Virus record (IMG/VR): IMGVR_UViG_3300042898_003314
Coordinates: 1-42,677 of that record
DNA: 42,677 bases
Direction: 5' to 3' (one strand)
DNA from: a virus
The position numbers and the translations under genes are program-made. Below the pieces are notes generated by a model. That model did no database searches and was not told where the DNA came from. It saw only the letters and a list, made by a program, of their open reading frames with translations. Below are positions 32,297-40,274 of this stretch, in pieces. Positions within the stretch are counted from its first letter, which is position 1; the number at the start of each line of letters is the position of its first letter.

Positions 32297-32325
32297 AGTA
32301 TACTGCCTTTTAAGAAATAAGTCAA
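32297..32325 (-). promoter_or_regulatory. Sigma70-type promoter for the iscU operon
   Basis: TTGACT (32325-32320), a 17-base spacer and TATACT (32302-32297) precede the exported protein, IscU, IscA, both SGNH genes and the exonuclease, which are closely spaced. Confidence 0.75.
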
Positions 32326-32335
32326 CCTATTTGAT

Positions 32336-32689
32336 TTATTTCATGCCGCGACGCATGGCCTTTTTGGCATTTTGATCCACTATATCTTGTGCTTGATCAA
32401 CTGACATATTAGAATCAGGTGATTCTTCGTTACCAAGAAAACGGATCACACCCGAATTTGGATCCAGTGGTTCCAAAATGTTACTCAAAGGTTCTTGATT
32501 AATCAAATCACCTAAGTTTTGCGTAGTAACATTGACACCCATGCTTTTGGCTATGTCGATAAATGCTGCTTGACTGATTTCTTTTTTGGCAGATTCGTCT
32601 CCGGCACGACTGCTCAAGAACATACTGATAGCCGCTAATTTTTTTGCATTAGCGGCCACAGGATCTTCGGCAAATTCACGAATTTTCAT
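32336..32689 (-). CDS. Head-associated or scaffold-like protein of unknown function
   Basis: This 117-residue protein (MKIREFAEDPVAANAKKL) is helical and acidic. Its MKIxEF start occurs in a set of neighbouring genes of large aquatic phages. It is coupled by TAATG to the 314-residue gene upstream. The last residues (QNAKKAMRRGMK) are basic. Role uncertain. Confidence 0.55.
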   Translation of the reverse strand: MKIREFAEDPVAANAKKLAAISMFLSSRAGDESAKKEISQAAFIDIAKSMGVNVTTQNLGDLINQEPLSNILEPLDPNSGVIRFLGNEESPDSNMSVDQAQDIVDQNAKKAMRRGMK

Positions 32690-33633
32690 TATCTGCGACC
32701 ACGACCCAACGAAGCTGAAGCTGGTCTTGCGGCAGGTTCCATGTCATCGATGTCTGGCAATTCGTCAGCAGGATTCATCTCAGCTGGAGGAGCTTCAGCT
32801 CCCATCCCAGCATCCATGCTATCCTGACCTGGAACCATTGGAGCCTGTCCGGTTACTACGCCAAGTGCCTGTTCTAGTTGTTGCTTGGCACCTTGCAAGT
32901 TTTGCAATAATCCGGCCAGTGCAGCAGTGGCATCTGTGTTGAACTGCATGGCTTGATCAACACCAACTTGATCTCTAATCTGTTGCACCAGTGCAGGCAG
33001 GTCTTTGAACTGCATACTGCTGATCTCTTCGCTCATCTTTTGAACTTGATCAACCATGTCTTGGCTGGCCAACACAACCTGAGCTTGTTGGATTTCGCTT
33101 TCACGCAGTGTGCGATACAAATTACGACGCAGACGATTTTCCATTTGATTCTGTGGCATCATGGCCACTGAAGCAACCATTTGTTGTTCGTCAGGATTTA
33201 AATTTTGCCCGGCAGCAGCTTTTTTCATTGCAGCCTGTTGCTTGGGATCTTTGATTGAGGAAATCTTTTTAGCGGCAGCAGCAGCTTGAGCACTGGCCAC
33301 TGCAGGATTTACCGGCGGCATGCCAGACGTTGATTGTGCTTGATTTTGATTGGCGCCAGCAGTTGATCCAATTGCCACGGTAGCAACTTCACGCAGTTTG
33401 GTTTGTAAGCCTTGTTCCATCATTACTAATTTTAAATAGGATGGATTTTGCTCGCTGTAATGAAACTCAGGTTGGCGACGGTGTTCCGTAATCAGCGACC
33501 GCACACGACCAAGCATGTGTCGAGCTTGTGAGCGAGTTAGTTGATCAAAACCAACTTGTCCGCCAAAGTAACTTTCCATTACTTTAGCGACTTGTTTTGT
33601 TTGTTGTGGCGCGGCCAGTTCTTGCAGTTTCAT
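32689..33633 (-). CDS. Helical protein with Ala/Gln-rich centre, unknown function
   Basis: This 314-residue protein starts MKLQELAAPQQTKQVAKVMESYFG and continues with ARHMLGRVRSLITEHR (about 37-52). The centre and C-terminus are Ala-, Gln-, Met-rich with long helices (about 110-270) and end in a disordered Pro/Glu segment. The design is like internal scaffolds or core proteins of phage heads, and I recall similar proteins in T4-like phages. GAGGA precedes ATG by 7 bases. It overlaps the upstream gene by 50 bases, unusually long. Confidence 0.6.
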   Translation of the reverse strand: MKLQELAAPQQTKQVAKVMESYFGGQVGFDQLTRSQARHMLGRVRSLITEHRRQPEFHYSEQNPSYLKLVMMEQGLQTKLREVATVAIGSTAGANQNQAQSTSGMPPVNPAVASAQAAAAAKKISSIKDPKQQAAMKKAAAGQNLNPDEQQMVASVAMMPQNQMENRLRRNLYRTLRESEIQQAQVVLASQDMVDQVQKMSEEISSMQFKDLPALVQQIRDQVGVDQAMQFNTDATAALAGLLQNLQGAKQQLEQALGVVTGQAPMVPGQDSMDAGMGAEAPPAEMNPADELPDIDDMEPAARPASASLGRGRR

Positions 33634-34081
33634 TTATGAATCCTCGTTGTTGTCTATATTTAGCCCAATTTACACATTTGGTAAGTTCTATTTCTAGTAC
33701 TTTTTTATATATGATTTTGGTTTCTAATTTGGTGCTGATATCTTCTCGAAATTGAGCTCGTTTGCTGCGATCAGCCACTGCAGATCTAACAAAAATATCA
33801 TTTTTTAATAATTCTAATTTACGATCTATTGTCAATAATTCTTGTGCTAGTGTGTAATTACTGTATTTGTCAGCTATACACCAACTCAATGCAGTGCGAG
33901 TACTTGAAAATACTCCCACTTCTTGATTGCTGTGGTATACTTGATAACCTGGCTTCAATGGAATTATTTTGTATTTTCCAAAAAGTTCGTAATCGCCCTG
34001 TTCGTTTTGCCAAACAAGATTGGATTCCAAGTTTTTAAACTCGGCCACAAGCATGCGTTCAAATTCTGTATCTTTGATCAT
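33584..34081 (-). CDS. Phage protein of unknown function
   Basis: This 165-residue protein has NLVWQNEQGDYELFGKYKIIPL (about 21-42), a small beta domain, then helices and a basic tail. The start forms TAATG with the coiled-coil gene upstream. No family motif is visible. It sits in the late run behind the TATAAATA box at 34363-34370. Confidence 0.6.
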   Translation of the reverse strand: MIKDTEFERMLVAEFKNLESNLVWQNEQGDYELFGKYKIIPLKPGYQVYHSNQEVGVFSSTRTALSWCIADKYSNYTLAQELLTIDRKLELLKNDIFVRSAVADRSKRAQFREDISTKLETKIIYKKVLEIELTKCVNWAKYRQQRGFINETARTGRATTNKTSR

Positions 34082-34344
34082 TATTTAAACACATAGTTTG
34101 ATAACAGCCATCCTATTGTGGCTACGAGAAAACCAATAACACCTATGCCCCATCCCAGCAATTGATCTGTGCGTTTATCAGCCATTTTTTCAACAAGAGT
34201 GTGCACTTCGACTATCATGGATCTAAGTCCAGATATCTTGTCTTCAACCACACATAATTTTGTTTCGAGTGCATTGTATCTTTCAGCACATAATTCTACG
34301 TGTGCTTCCAAGCTTTTCTTTTCAATGTCAGTTGGTTCTACCAT
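34081..34344 (-). CDS. Tail-anchored coiled-coil membrane protein
   Basis: This 87-residue protein has a coiled coil (about 10-55) and one C-terminal membrane helix (GWGIGVIGFLVATIGWLLSNYVF, about 64-86), the architecture of XhlA-like or holin-associated proteins. It is directly behind a perfect late box, consistent with a late membrane function such as lysis timing, but sequence alone does not prove it. It heads four co-transcribed genes. Confidence 0.6.
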   Translation of the reverse strand: MVEPTDIEKKSLEAHVELCAERYNALETKLCVVEDKISGLRSMIVEVHTLVEKMADKRTDQLLGWGIGVIGFLVATIGWLLSNYVFK

Positions 34345-34357
34345 GATTTTCCCCGTA

Positions 34358-34780
34358 TCAATTATTTATAGGAATAAGTTCAAACCAAATGTTTTGATCA
34401 ACTCCAGCAGTTACCAGCACAGACGTCATATTTTCTCGATTGCCAAGATCCACTATCATAGGAACCCCTTCTGAATCTGTTCGCAACAACAAGGTAGGAT
34501 CTGAGCTGTCGCCAAATACTCCGCCGGTTTCTGTTTCAAATTCAAATGTCCAAACATAATTTTCTTGCTGAGGATCGGTCAAATCAAACATCTGTGTGCG
34601 CATGGATATAATTTGAGTTATAGTTTCCCAATTTCTTTGTTGGTTCCTTGCCCAATTCCAGGCTTTGTAATCAGTGATCATTTGCCCAGTGCGATCACGA
34701 AATGGTATCCGTGCAGATTTTGCATGTCCTGTAACACCAGTGGCAGTTATATCAAAAAATGTTCTACAGATAAATCGCAT
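34358..34780 (-). CDS. Conserved phage protein of unknown function
   Basis: This 140-residue protein (MRFICRTFFDITATGVTGH) has NWARNQQRNWETITQIISMRTQ (about 42-63) and a beta-rich second half. I recall close relatives in T4-like phages with the same order of segments. The TATAAATA for the next gene lies in its last codons. No enzymatic signature. Confidence 0.7.
   Translation of the reverse strand: MRFICRTFFDITATGVTGHAKSARIPFRDRTGQMITDYKAWNWARNQQRNWETITQIISMRTQMFDLTDPQQENYVWTFEFETETGGVFGDSSDPTLLLRTDSEGVPMIVDLGNRENMTSVLVTAGVDQNIWFELIPINN
34363..34370 (-). promoter_or_regulatory. T4 late-type promoter box TATAAATA
   Basis: Exact TATAAATA, 18 bases before the ATG at 34344, embedded in the 3' end of the gene upstream. 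Drives the coiled-coil membrane protein and three following genes. Confidence 0.7.
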
Positions 34781-34791
34781 GTAATCAGCGA

Positions 34792-35040
34792 TCAGCTTTT
34801 ACTGAGATGGTAGATAACTTTGACTTGTTCTAGTGCAGCTTGAATAGCAGGATTTGTTTCGGCAGCTTTGCGAATACTACCCCAAAGTTTATCTTCTTCC
34901 AGTTGTACTACTAGATCTCGAGCCCGAGGACTTTGACTATGTAATTGTCTTTGAGTTGATCCATGCTCTCTTACATACACTGTTTCGCCACCGTCAGGCG
35001 ACTCGTATATAACTGCTTCAGTAATTTTGTTGACTATCAT
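34792..35040 (-). CDS. Small phage protein of unknown function
   Basis: This 82-residue protein starts MIVNKITEAVIYESPDGGETVYVREHGS, a beta-hairpin pattern, followed by helices (LVVQLEEDKLWGSIRKAAE). The start at 35040 is chosen over an earlier in-frame codon that would overlap the terminator region. It follows the terminator of the late gene, so its transcription either reads through or begins in the short gap. Confidence 0.65.
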   Translation of the reverse strand: MIVNKITEAVIYESPDGGETVYVREHGSTQRQLHSQSPRARDLVVQLEEDKLWGSIRKAAETNPAIQAALEQVKVIYHLSKS

Positions 35041-35065
35041 AATATGTGTATTTAACGCCAACAAA

Positions 35066-35091
35066 AAACCCCAGGTTTTATTCTGGGGTTT
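35066..35091 (-). terminator. Intrinsic terminator after the isolated late gene
   Basis: On the minus strand, AAACCCCAG pairs with CTGGGGTTT over an 8-base loop and is followed by more T residues (TTTTTTG in all). It is 22 bases past the stop of the gene at 35113. It is the clearest intrinsic terminator in the window. Confidence 0.88.
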
Positions 35092-35112
35092 GTTTAGAAT
35101 AGTATTAAACTA

Positions 35113-35526
35113 TTATTGTGTGGTAAACAATGCAAAAGCATTGCCACTTACCCAACCAATGTTCAATCCGCCAGTGGCATTGGCACCCTGAGCTGCAGCC
35201 AAAACAGTTGCTACATTGGCAGCACCTGTTGGGTACAGAGCCAAGTTCAATGTATTAGCTGATGCTGTAGGTGATACCTGGTACATAGCAATAGTTGTGG
35301 TCTGCTGAATTGCAGTCAATGTATTAGAAATGTATCCGTTTGCATTACCTGCACCAGATGCTGTCAATGCTGAATTAGCATAGAGACTGAAAAAGTCTAA
35401 TTTTGGACCTTGAAAGTTTGTGACTGGTTGAGCAGCCAAGTTAGCAGTTTGTGCAACTGGACCGTTTAATGTGTCTGTTGCAAATACCGGTTGTGCGCCA
35501 CCGGAAACGATTGTGATAAAAGCCAT
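35113..35526 (-). CDS. Small abundant-looking virion protein
   Basis: This 137-residue protein (MAFITIVSGGAQPVFATDTLNGP) is rich in Ala, Thr, Asn and Gly with almost no Lys/Arg, typical of coat, decoration or tail-tube style proteins. It has a strong AAGGAG ribosome site, a leader hairpin, a late-type box and a dedicated terminator. These features suggest very high late expression from a single-gene unit. It has little charge and no cysteine. Confidence 0.7.
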   Translation of the reverse strand: MAFITIVSGGAQPVFATDTLNGPVAQTANLAAQPVTNFQGPKLDFFSLYANSALTASGAGNANGYISNTLTAIQQTTTIAMYQVSPTASANTLNLALYPTGAANVATVLAAAQGANATGGLNIGWVSGNAFALFTTQ

Positions 35527-35545
35527 TTGAAAATCTCCTTAGTAT

Positions 35546-35563
35546 GTAGGCGTTCCGCCTTAC
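35546..35563 (-). other. Hairpin at the 5' end of the late-gene leader
   Basis: GTA-A-GGCG and CGCC-TAC pair around GAA with a single bulged A. The predicted late start site is only a few bases upstream, so the hairpin would sit at the extreme 5' end of the mRNA and could protect it from decay. Confidence 0.6.
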
Positions 35564-35566
35564 ACT

Positions 35567-35574
35567 TATTTATC
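35567..35574 (-). promoter_or_regulatory. Late-type box GATAAATA for the isolated late gene
   Basis: GATAAATA matches seven of eight bases of the T4 late core and lies 40 bases before the ATG. It is the only promoter-like element in the 69-base gap. Confidence 0.65.
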
Positions 35575-35595
35575 TTTTGGCGATAAAATTATGGG

Positions 35596-37521
35596 TTAGG
35601 AGATCAAATCTGGATTGTTTATTCGACGATTGTCGCGACTAAACTTAAATCTATTCACTGCTTTGGCAGTGCCAGCTGGAGTAGAAAATACCCAACCTTC
35701 TTGCCCTGGGTGTTGTAGATCCAACTTGGCTTGCAAATCTTCTTTGATATTGTGTAGCAATAAAAACGCAGTGAATGCTGCACTCATTCCAGAACTATTG
35801 CTTCGTGGACTGCTGAGATATTCCACAATATTGTTGTATTTGCGAGCCGAAACTTTACCTTTCAAATATGTGCCAAACCCTGGCAGCAATGTAGCAGGAT
35901 CAAATCTCACAACAGATTCGTCACCAACCAAACTGTTGATATAATCAACACAAAGTTTAGGCAAGTCTGTGATTTCTAATGCACGAAGTTCGGCAGGATT
36001 AAACAAACCATCAATGTCCGAACTGTATGTGGCCAGCAATGCTTTTAAAGATTTAATATATGTAGATTCTGGTCGAACTGGCTCTTTGGCTGTCACTGGT
36101 TCAATTAACAACAGACCAGGAACTTTTCTTAGTTTATCAAATTCTGTTTGAGTCAGTGCTTGTTTTGGTGCGCCAACTTCGGGATAGTATGTATGAACTG
36201 CAACACCAACATCGGTGCCTTGGATTCGCTGACCTACGTCACTGGCAGCTGGAATACGGTATTCAATGGTGTTGGGTGTAAATTCGTAGTTGCCGGCCAC
36301 CAATGGTGGTTGAGTCATATACAACAAATCACCGTGTATAAATCCGCGAAAGTTTTTGGGCACTGCGGCTTCAAGCAAGGGCCACAATGTTTGGTATATA
36401 GGAACTAATTCTTCTGTGCGTGTGGCCGCATTGCCTTTGGCACGTGCAGTTGCATCACGTTGTGCCATTTGATTTGCCAAAGCCTGAGGGCTCGTAAACA
36501 ATCCATTGTAGCCTTTGGCTCCAAATCCTGCAACATCAGTCAGTATAAACTGTCCACTGGCATCACGTCCAAATATAATGGCTGGTTTTCCGTCCCATTT
36601 GATTGTGGTTGTTTTGGTATCTTCGCTCACATGCTTGATAATGGCCAATGCTTCTTTCACGCCACGTGTGCCTTTACGAAACACAAGATCTTCAAGATGT
36701 TCAATGCCTTTGGCTTTGCCCCCAACATTGGCAGTATCTGCAGATTCAACCAATGGTCGCATGCCTTGATTCACAATACGATCTCTCAAGCGAGCTAAAA
36801 AGTTTGTGTCAGACTCGCCGCGTGTTTCAAAAAATGGTACACCTTGTCTAGCAAAGTGTTCTCTGGCATCTGCTAGTTTAGCATCACGTTTGGGATCCGT
36901 GGCCAAGGCCTGTATGATGGTTTCTACACTGTACAAATCATCTCTGGTGGCTCGGTTGTTTAGCAATAACTTAGCCACTTTATCGGGGTCATCTGTGATA
37001 ATTTGGTCTGTGGCACGATCAGCAATGCCAGCAATTTGATTCAGCTTGTAACCCATGCTCTTGGCCATGGAGTTCATTAGAACGTTACGATCAACACCTT
37101 TGTATTCTGAATTGGCTGGCGCAGTCAGCACAAATTTTGACCATGGCACGTTCTTTAAAAACATAAAGTCTGTTTGCACATGTCCATTGGCTGGATTACC
37201 AGCTATGGGCGTTTTAAAATGCACTGCAACGCCTGTTTTCTTCACATAGTCTTCGGGTTTGAAACCATGACTTTGTACCCATTGTCCAAGCCTTGTTGTC
37301 AATTGTTCTTTGGTTACTCGGTTGGCATCAACTGCAACATCCAAGTCCCCCGATGTGGGCTTTAATCCTGTGCTGCCCAGTGTGTTGTTTTGTAAATCAA
37401 GACCTGGCAACATCATGTCTAACCAAGCAAGTGTAGGTTTAACATCAGTTTGATTGATACGTTGTGTAAGGGCACGGCCGTCGCCGTCTTTGAATATATT
37501 GCCACCTTCGAATATGTTCAT
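35596..37521 (-). CDS. Two-domain protein: Pol-beta-type nucleotidyltransferase plus ligase-like domain
   Basis: This 641-residue protein has an N-terminal nucleotidyltransferase fold: LGST (48-51), GDLDVAVD (58-65) and QTDFM with Asp118 give the GS...DxD...D triad. A second part (about 270-641) looks like a covalent nucleotidyltransferase/ligase: IKWDGKPA (307-314, motif I, Lys308), FIHGDLLY (394-401, motif III-like), EGWV (608-611, motif IV-like) and KAVNRFKFS (620-628, motif V-like). The ligase-like part resembles an uncharacterised T4-like phage family (I recall DUF6267). It could repair or cap RNA or modify protein. It is coupled by ATGA to the gene before it. Confidence 0.7.
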   Translation of the reverse strand: MNIFEGGNIFKDGDGRALTQRINQTDVKPTLAWLDMMLPGLDLQNNTLGSTGLKPTSGDLDVAVDANRVTKEQLTTRLGQWVQSHGFKPEDYVKKTGVAVHFKTPIAGNPANGHVQTDFMFLKNVPWSKFVLTAPANSEYKGVDRNVLMNSMAKSMGYKLNQIAGIADRATDQIITDDPDKVAKLLLNNRATRDDLYSVETIIQALATDPKRDAKLADAREHFARQGVPFFETRGESDTNFLARLRDRIVNQGMRPLVESADTANVGGKAKGIEHLEDLVFRKGTRGVKEALAIIKHVSEDTKTTTIKWDGKPAIIFGRDASGQFILTDVAGFGAKGYNGLFTSPQALANQMAQRDATARAKGNAATRTEELVPIYQTLWPLLEAAVPKNFRGFIHGDLLYMTQPPLVAGNYEFTPNTIEYRIPAASDVGQRIQGTDVGVAVHTYYPEVGAPKQALTQTEFDKLRKVPGLLLIEPVTAKEPVRPESTYIKSLKALLATYSSDIDGLFNPAELRALEITDLPKLCVDYINSLVGDESVVRFDPATLLPGFGTYLKGKVSARKYNNIVEYLSSPRSNSSGMSAAFTAFLLLHNIKEDLQAKLDLQHPGQEGWVFSTPAGTAKAVNRFKFSRDNRRINNPDLIS

Positions 37522-38570
37522 CGCGGTCTAAACCCCATGGCTATCAGTAATGCATCAACTTGCCCATTCCCGGTGGGGTTAAATTCTCTTGGTGCTCTTG
37601 TTGATGTTCTCAAAGCTTGGCCTGCGGCCGATAATTTAGGAGCACTCAAATCAAAAGGTGCCAATGCTTTTAATATATCTGGGTTGGTAGAATTATCTGT
37701 AGGGCTAAGAGTAACTCTGGTTCCTGGATTTTTGTTTTTGGTTTGTTGACCAATTGCTTGTACACCAGCAGTGGCCAGTTGAGCATATTTTGCAATTGCC
37801 TGGTCTTGTTGAACTGTGCCTTGAGTCTGTACAATGATATCCAGCAAGTTTGACAATTGAGCACCAATGCCGGGCAACCGTCGAACATCGTCCATGGTAA
37901 TCTGTTCATAGGTAGTAGGATCTTTGGTTGCAAACTTTGCATCAGACCAATCAACAAATGCTTGCCTGTATGCATCCACTTGTCTTGCATCTTCTGTGAC
38001 TGGAGCATTGCCATGCTGAGCCATATAGCTTTTAACAATAGATGCATTTTTTGGGTCGTTGGGATCTATTTGTTTACCGCCTATATATATCGGCGGCATA
38101 ACTGGATTGGTTGCTGCCGCTGGACCCGCACCGGGTGCGGCTGGTGCTGAAGGAGCTGCTTGTACTGCACCTGCTTCGGCTTTTTTCCAGGCTGCAGTTA
38201 CGGAATTGGCCCATTGGTTAATACCAGGATTTTGTTCAATTTGCTTTAGTTTGTCTTCCCATTTGTCGCTGGGTTTTTGATACTGTGTTCCAAATCCTTT
38301 TTTCTCCATGCTTTGTGCTACTCCAGCAGCAGATCCAGCATAGTCACCGGTCATTCGTTGCAGTGCTCCGGGCATGGCGCCATGTGCTTGTTTATTAAGA
38401 TCCATGATCTTGTTGCCAGCTTGAGCAAGTTTAGTATTGGTGTATTTGTTTGCTTGGCCAATTTTGTCTATGGCAGGACCCACTGCACCTTTGACTGCAC
38501 TGCTGGCGGATTTTAGTTTGTCCATAAATCCTTCATTCAATGACGTTTGTGTTAGTTCATGTATTTGCAT
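37518..38570 (-). CDS. Unknown phage protein with Ala/Pro linker
   Basis: This 350-residue protein (MQIHELTQTSLNEGFMDKLKS) has a helical N-terminal third, an Ala/Pro linker (about 138-158), and a C-terminal part with VRRLPGIGAQLSNLL (about 232-246) that resembles a helix-hairpin-helix. It is coupled to the nucleotidyltransferase-ligase-like gene by ATGA, so the two probably work together; a binding partner or nucleic acid guide is an inference. Confidence 0.6.
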   Translation of the reverse strand: MQIHELTQTSLNEGFMDKLKSASSAVKGAVGPAIDKIGQANKYTNTKLAQAGNKIMDLNKQAHGAMPGALQRMTGDYAGSAAGVAQSMEKKGFGTQYQKPSDKWEDKLKQIEQNPGINQWANSVTAAWKKAEAGAVQAAPSAPAAPGAGPAAATNPVMPPIYIGGKQIDPNDPKNASIVKSYMAQHGNAPVTEDARQVDAYRQAFVDWSDAKFATKDPTTYEQITMDDVRRLPGIGAQLSNLLDIIVQTQGTVQQDQAIAKYAQLATAGVQAIGQQTKNKNPGTRVTLSPTDNSTNPDILKALAPFDLSAPKLSAAGQALRTSTRAPREFNPTGNGQVDALLIAMGFRPR

Positions 38571-38805
38571 CTGTACGCCTTACTGTGCGAGTAAATTTGT
38601 CAGGATCTCTGAGTCGAATTGCATTGATCAATTTACGTTGCAGATTATCTGCTTGTTCCGGAGTGTAGCTAGCTTCTATTTGTTCTAGTAGTCTTATGGC
38701 ACTGGCAATAATGTTGGCGGCGCGACTTTCTATAACATGACGCTGATCGCGTTCTGCATATAGACTATCTAACTCTTCTAATAAACTCCGTGTTTTCTTT
38801 TGCAT
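38557..38805 (-). CDS. Small helical phage protein
   Basis: This 82-residue protein (MQKKTRSLLEELDSLYAERDQRH) is nearly all helix with many Glu, Arg and Leu, and is likely a coiled coil. It overlaps the next gene by 14 bases and has a late-type AATAAATA 22-29 bases before its start. It probably opens the transcript of the nucleotidyltransferase-ligase-like protein. Function unknown. Confidence 0.65.
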   Translation of the reverse strand: MQKKTRSLLEELDSLYAERDQRHVIESRAANIIASAIRLLEQIEASYTPEQADNLQRKLINAIRLRDPDKFTRTVRRTDANT

Positions 38806-38826
38806 TTTGGCTCAGAACCTTTGAAG

Positions 38827-38834
38827 TATTTATT
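38827..38834 (-). promoter_or_regulatory. Late-type box AATAAATA
   Basis: AATAAATA in the 65-base gap between the helicase stop and the gene at 38805, with a T-run just upstream. It differs from TATAAATA only at the first base and would drive the three genes down to 35596. Confidence 0.5.
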
Positions 38835-38870
38835 TTAAAAAAAAGATTGTTAGTGTTGTATGACTAGATA

Positions 38871-40274
38871 TCATGATTGTTTAATTTGCCCCAACAGTTG
38901 TTTGAGTTTAGCACTGTTTACATCTGCAGTGACCTTACTGATTTCGCCTGTATCTTGATTTACAGATTCAGTCACACGACTTTGTGTTTTAATACTATCA
39001 TATATACTGGGTTTTTTAACAAATCCTCCGGAAGATTCATCAGCTGATTCACCAGAGTCTGTAATTCGCATGGTTTCAATATTGTATTCTAAATCAATTT
39101 TTTGACCTACTCCGGTACTACTACGACTTTTCATACATTGTATTTGATAACGCCCACGTTCTTTCATTGCGCGACTTGTAAAAATGCCAAACACATTGTC
39201 TGCAGTATTGATTTTAGATATACCACCCGAAATATGACTGTGATCAAATTCAACTTCTTCAACTGCTGATCGATTCAACTGACTGGCAGTGACAAACAAC
39301 ACATTGAGTTCTTTGGCCAAGTTGCGTAGTTCTTCACTCACATACTTGTCCTTGACAAACAAATCATTAGGACTAACCTTGGCACTGACCGGCATCAACA
39401 AATCCAAATAATCAACCATGACAAAGTCCACACGCAGTCCTGTTTGTATCTGGACTTCTTTAATATAACTTCTGATATCATTGATGTTGCTTTGTGCTGG
39501 CAGTGCTTTGACTCTGTACTGCCCGGACTTTTTGGCCATCATTTTGACTTTGAGTTCTGTGGTATCAATGTCTCGACGAATTTCTTTAGTGCCCATGTTG
39601 GTCAACATGGCATCTGTTCTTAGTGCACATAGATCTTCACTTAGCTCTAAACTGATGTAAACTCCGCTGAGTCCTTGTTGCAACCAGTTCAATGCCATAT
39701 TCATCATCACAAGACTTTTACCAGATCCAGAGCCGCCGGCAAAGATGTTCAATTCACCACGACTAAATCCACCATACAACAGTCGATCCATTTGAGGCCA
39801 CCCTGTACTGACTTGGCCGCCTGAATTAAAATATCTATTGATACGCAGTGCAGGGTCATCGAAATAGTCTATGCCCATGTCTTTGGTCAGACTGATCTGC
39901 ACTGCATCTTTAATTAGTTTTTCTACAGGGTCATAGTCACCTTTTTCTAACAAGTCTGCTGACTTTAAAATTGCTCGTTCTAGTTCTTGCCTACGAGTAA
40001 AACTTTCAAACTCCTGCATGAACCATTCAAAGTGGCCTTCGTTCAGATCTGGAATAGTATTCAGCTTAACACCTGTACTGGCACCAATCTGTTCCACAGT
40101 TGGTAGCGTCTTATACTGATCACTGTGGGTAGCAATAAACTCGGCAGCCGATCTTAAACTTCGATCAAAATTCTCAGGATTGTAGATGTTTTGCACACGT
40201 ATATAGCTACTTGCATCTTGCAGCATCATTTCTAAAAACAATCGTTGAACTTCAAGTCCGTATTCTTTTAACAA
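38871..40274 (-). CDS. Replicative DNA helicase (DnaB family, T4 gp41-like)
   Basis: This 467-residue hexameric-helicase protein has Walker A GGSGSGKS (180-187), Walker B FVMVDYLD (284-291), VYISLELSEDL (205-215, motif 1a region) and VTASQLNRSAVE. The N-terminal region (EVQRLFLEMMLQDASSYIRV) matches T4-like cyanophage gp41, the 5'-3' helicase of the fork. The start is TTG at 40274, with AAGGA 7 bases upstream. It overlaps the radical SAM gene by 7 bases. Together with the primase upstream it would form the primosome. Confidence 0.95.
   Translation of the reverse strand: MLKEYGLEVQRLFLEMMLQDASSYIRVQNIYNPENFDRSLRSAAEFIATHSDQYKTLPTVEQIGASTGVKLNTIPDLNEGHFEWFMQEFESFTRRQELERAILKSADLLEKGDYDPVEKLIKDAVQISLTKDMGIDYFDDPALRINRYFNSGGQVSTGWPQMDRLLYGGFSRGELNIFAGGSGSGKSLVMMNMALNWLQQGLSGVYISLELSEDLCALRTDAMLTNMGTKEIRRDIDTTELKVKMMAKKSGQYRVKALPAQSNINDIRSYIKEVQIQTGLRVDFVMVDYLDLLMPVSAKVSPNDLFVKDKYVSEELRNLAKELNVLFVTASQLNRSAVEEVEFDHSHISGGISKINTADNVFGIFTSRAMKERGRYQIQCMKSRSSTGVGQKIDLEYNIETMRITDSGESADESSGGFVKKPSIYDSIKTQSRVTESVNQDTGEISKVTADVNSAKLKQLLGQIKQS

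Noticed and set aside
38840-38870. T-run after the helicase as a terminator
   Set aside because: No stem of more than four pairs precedes the run.
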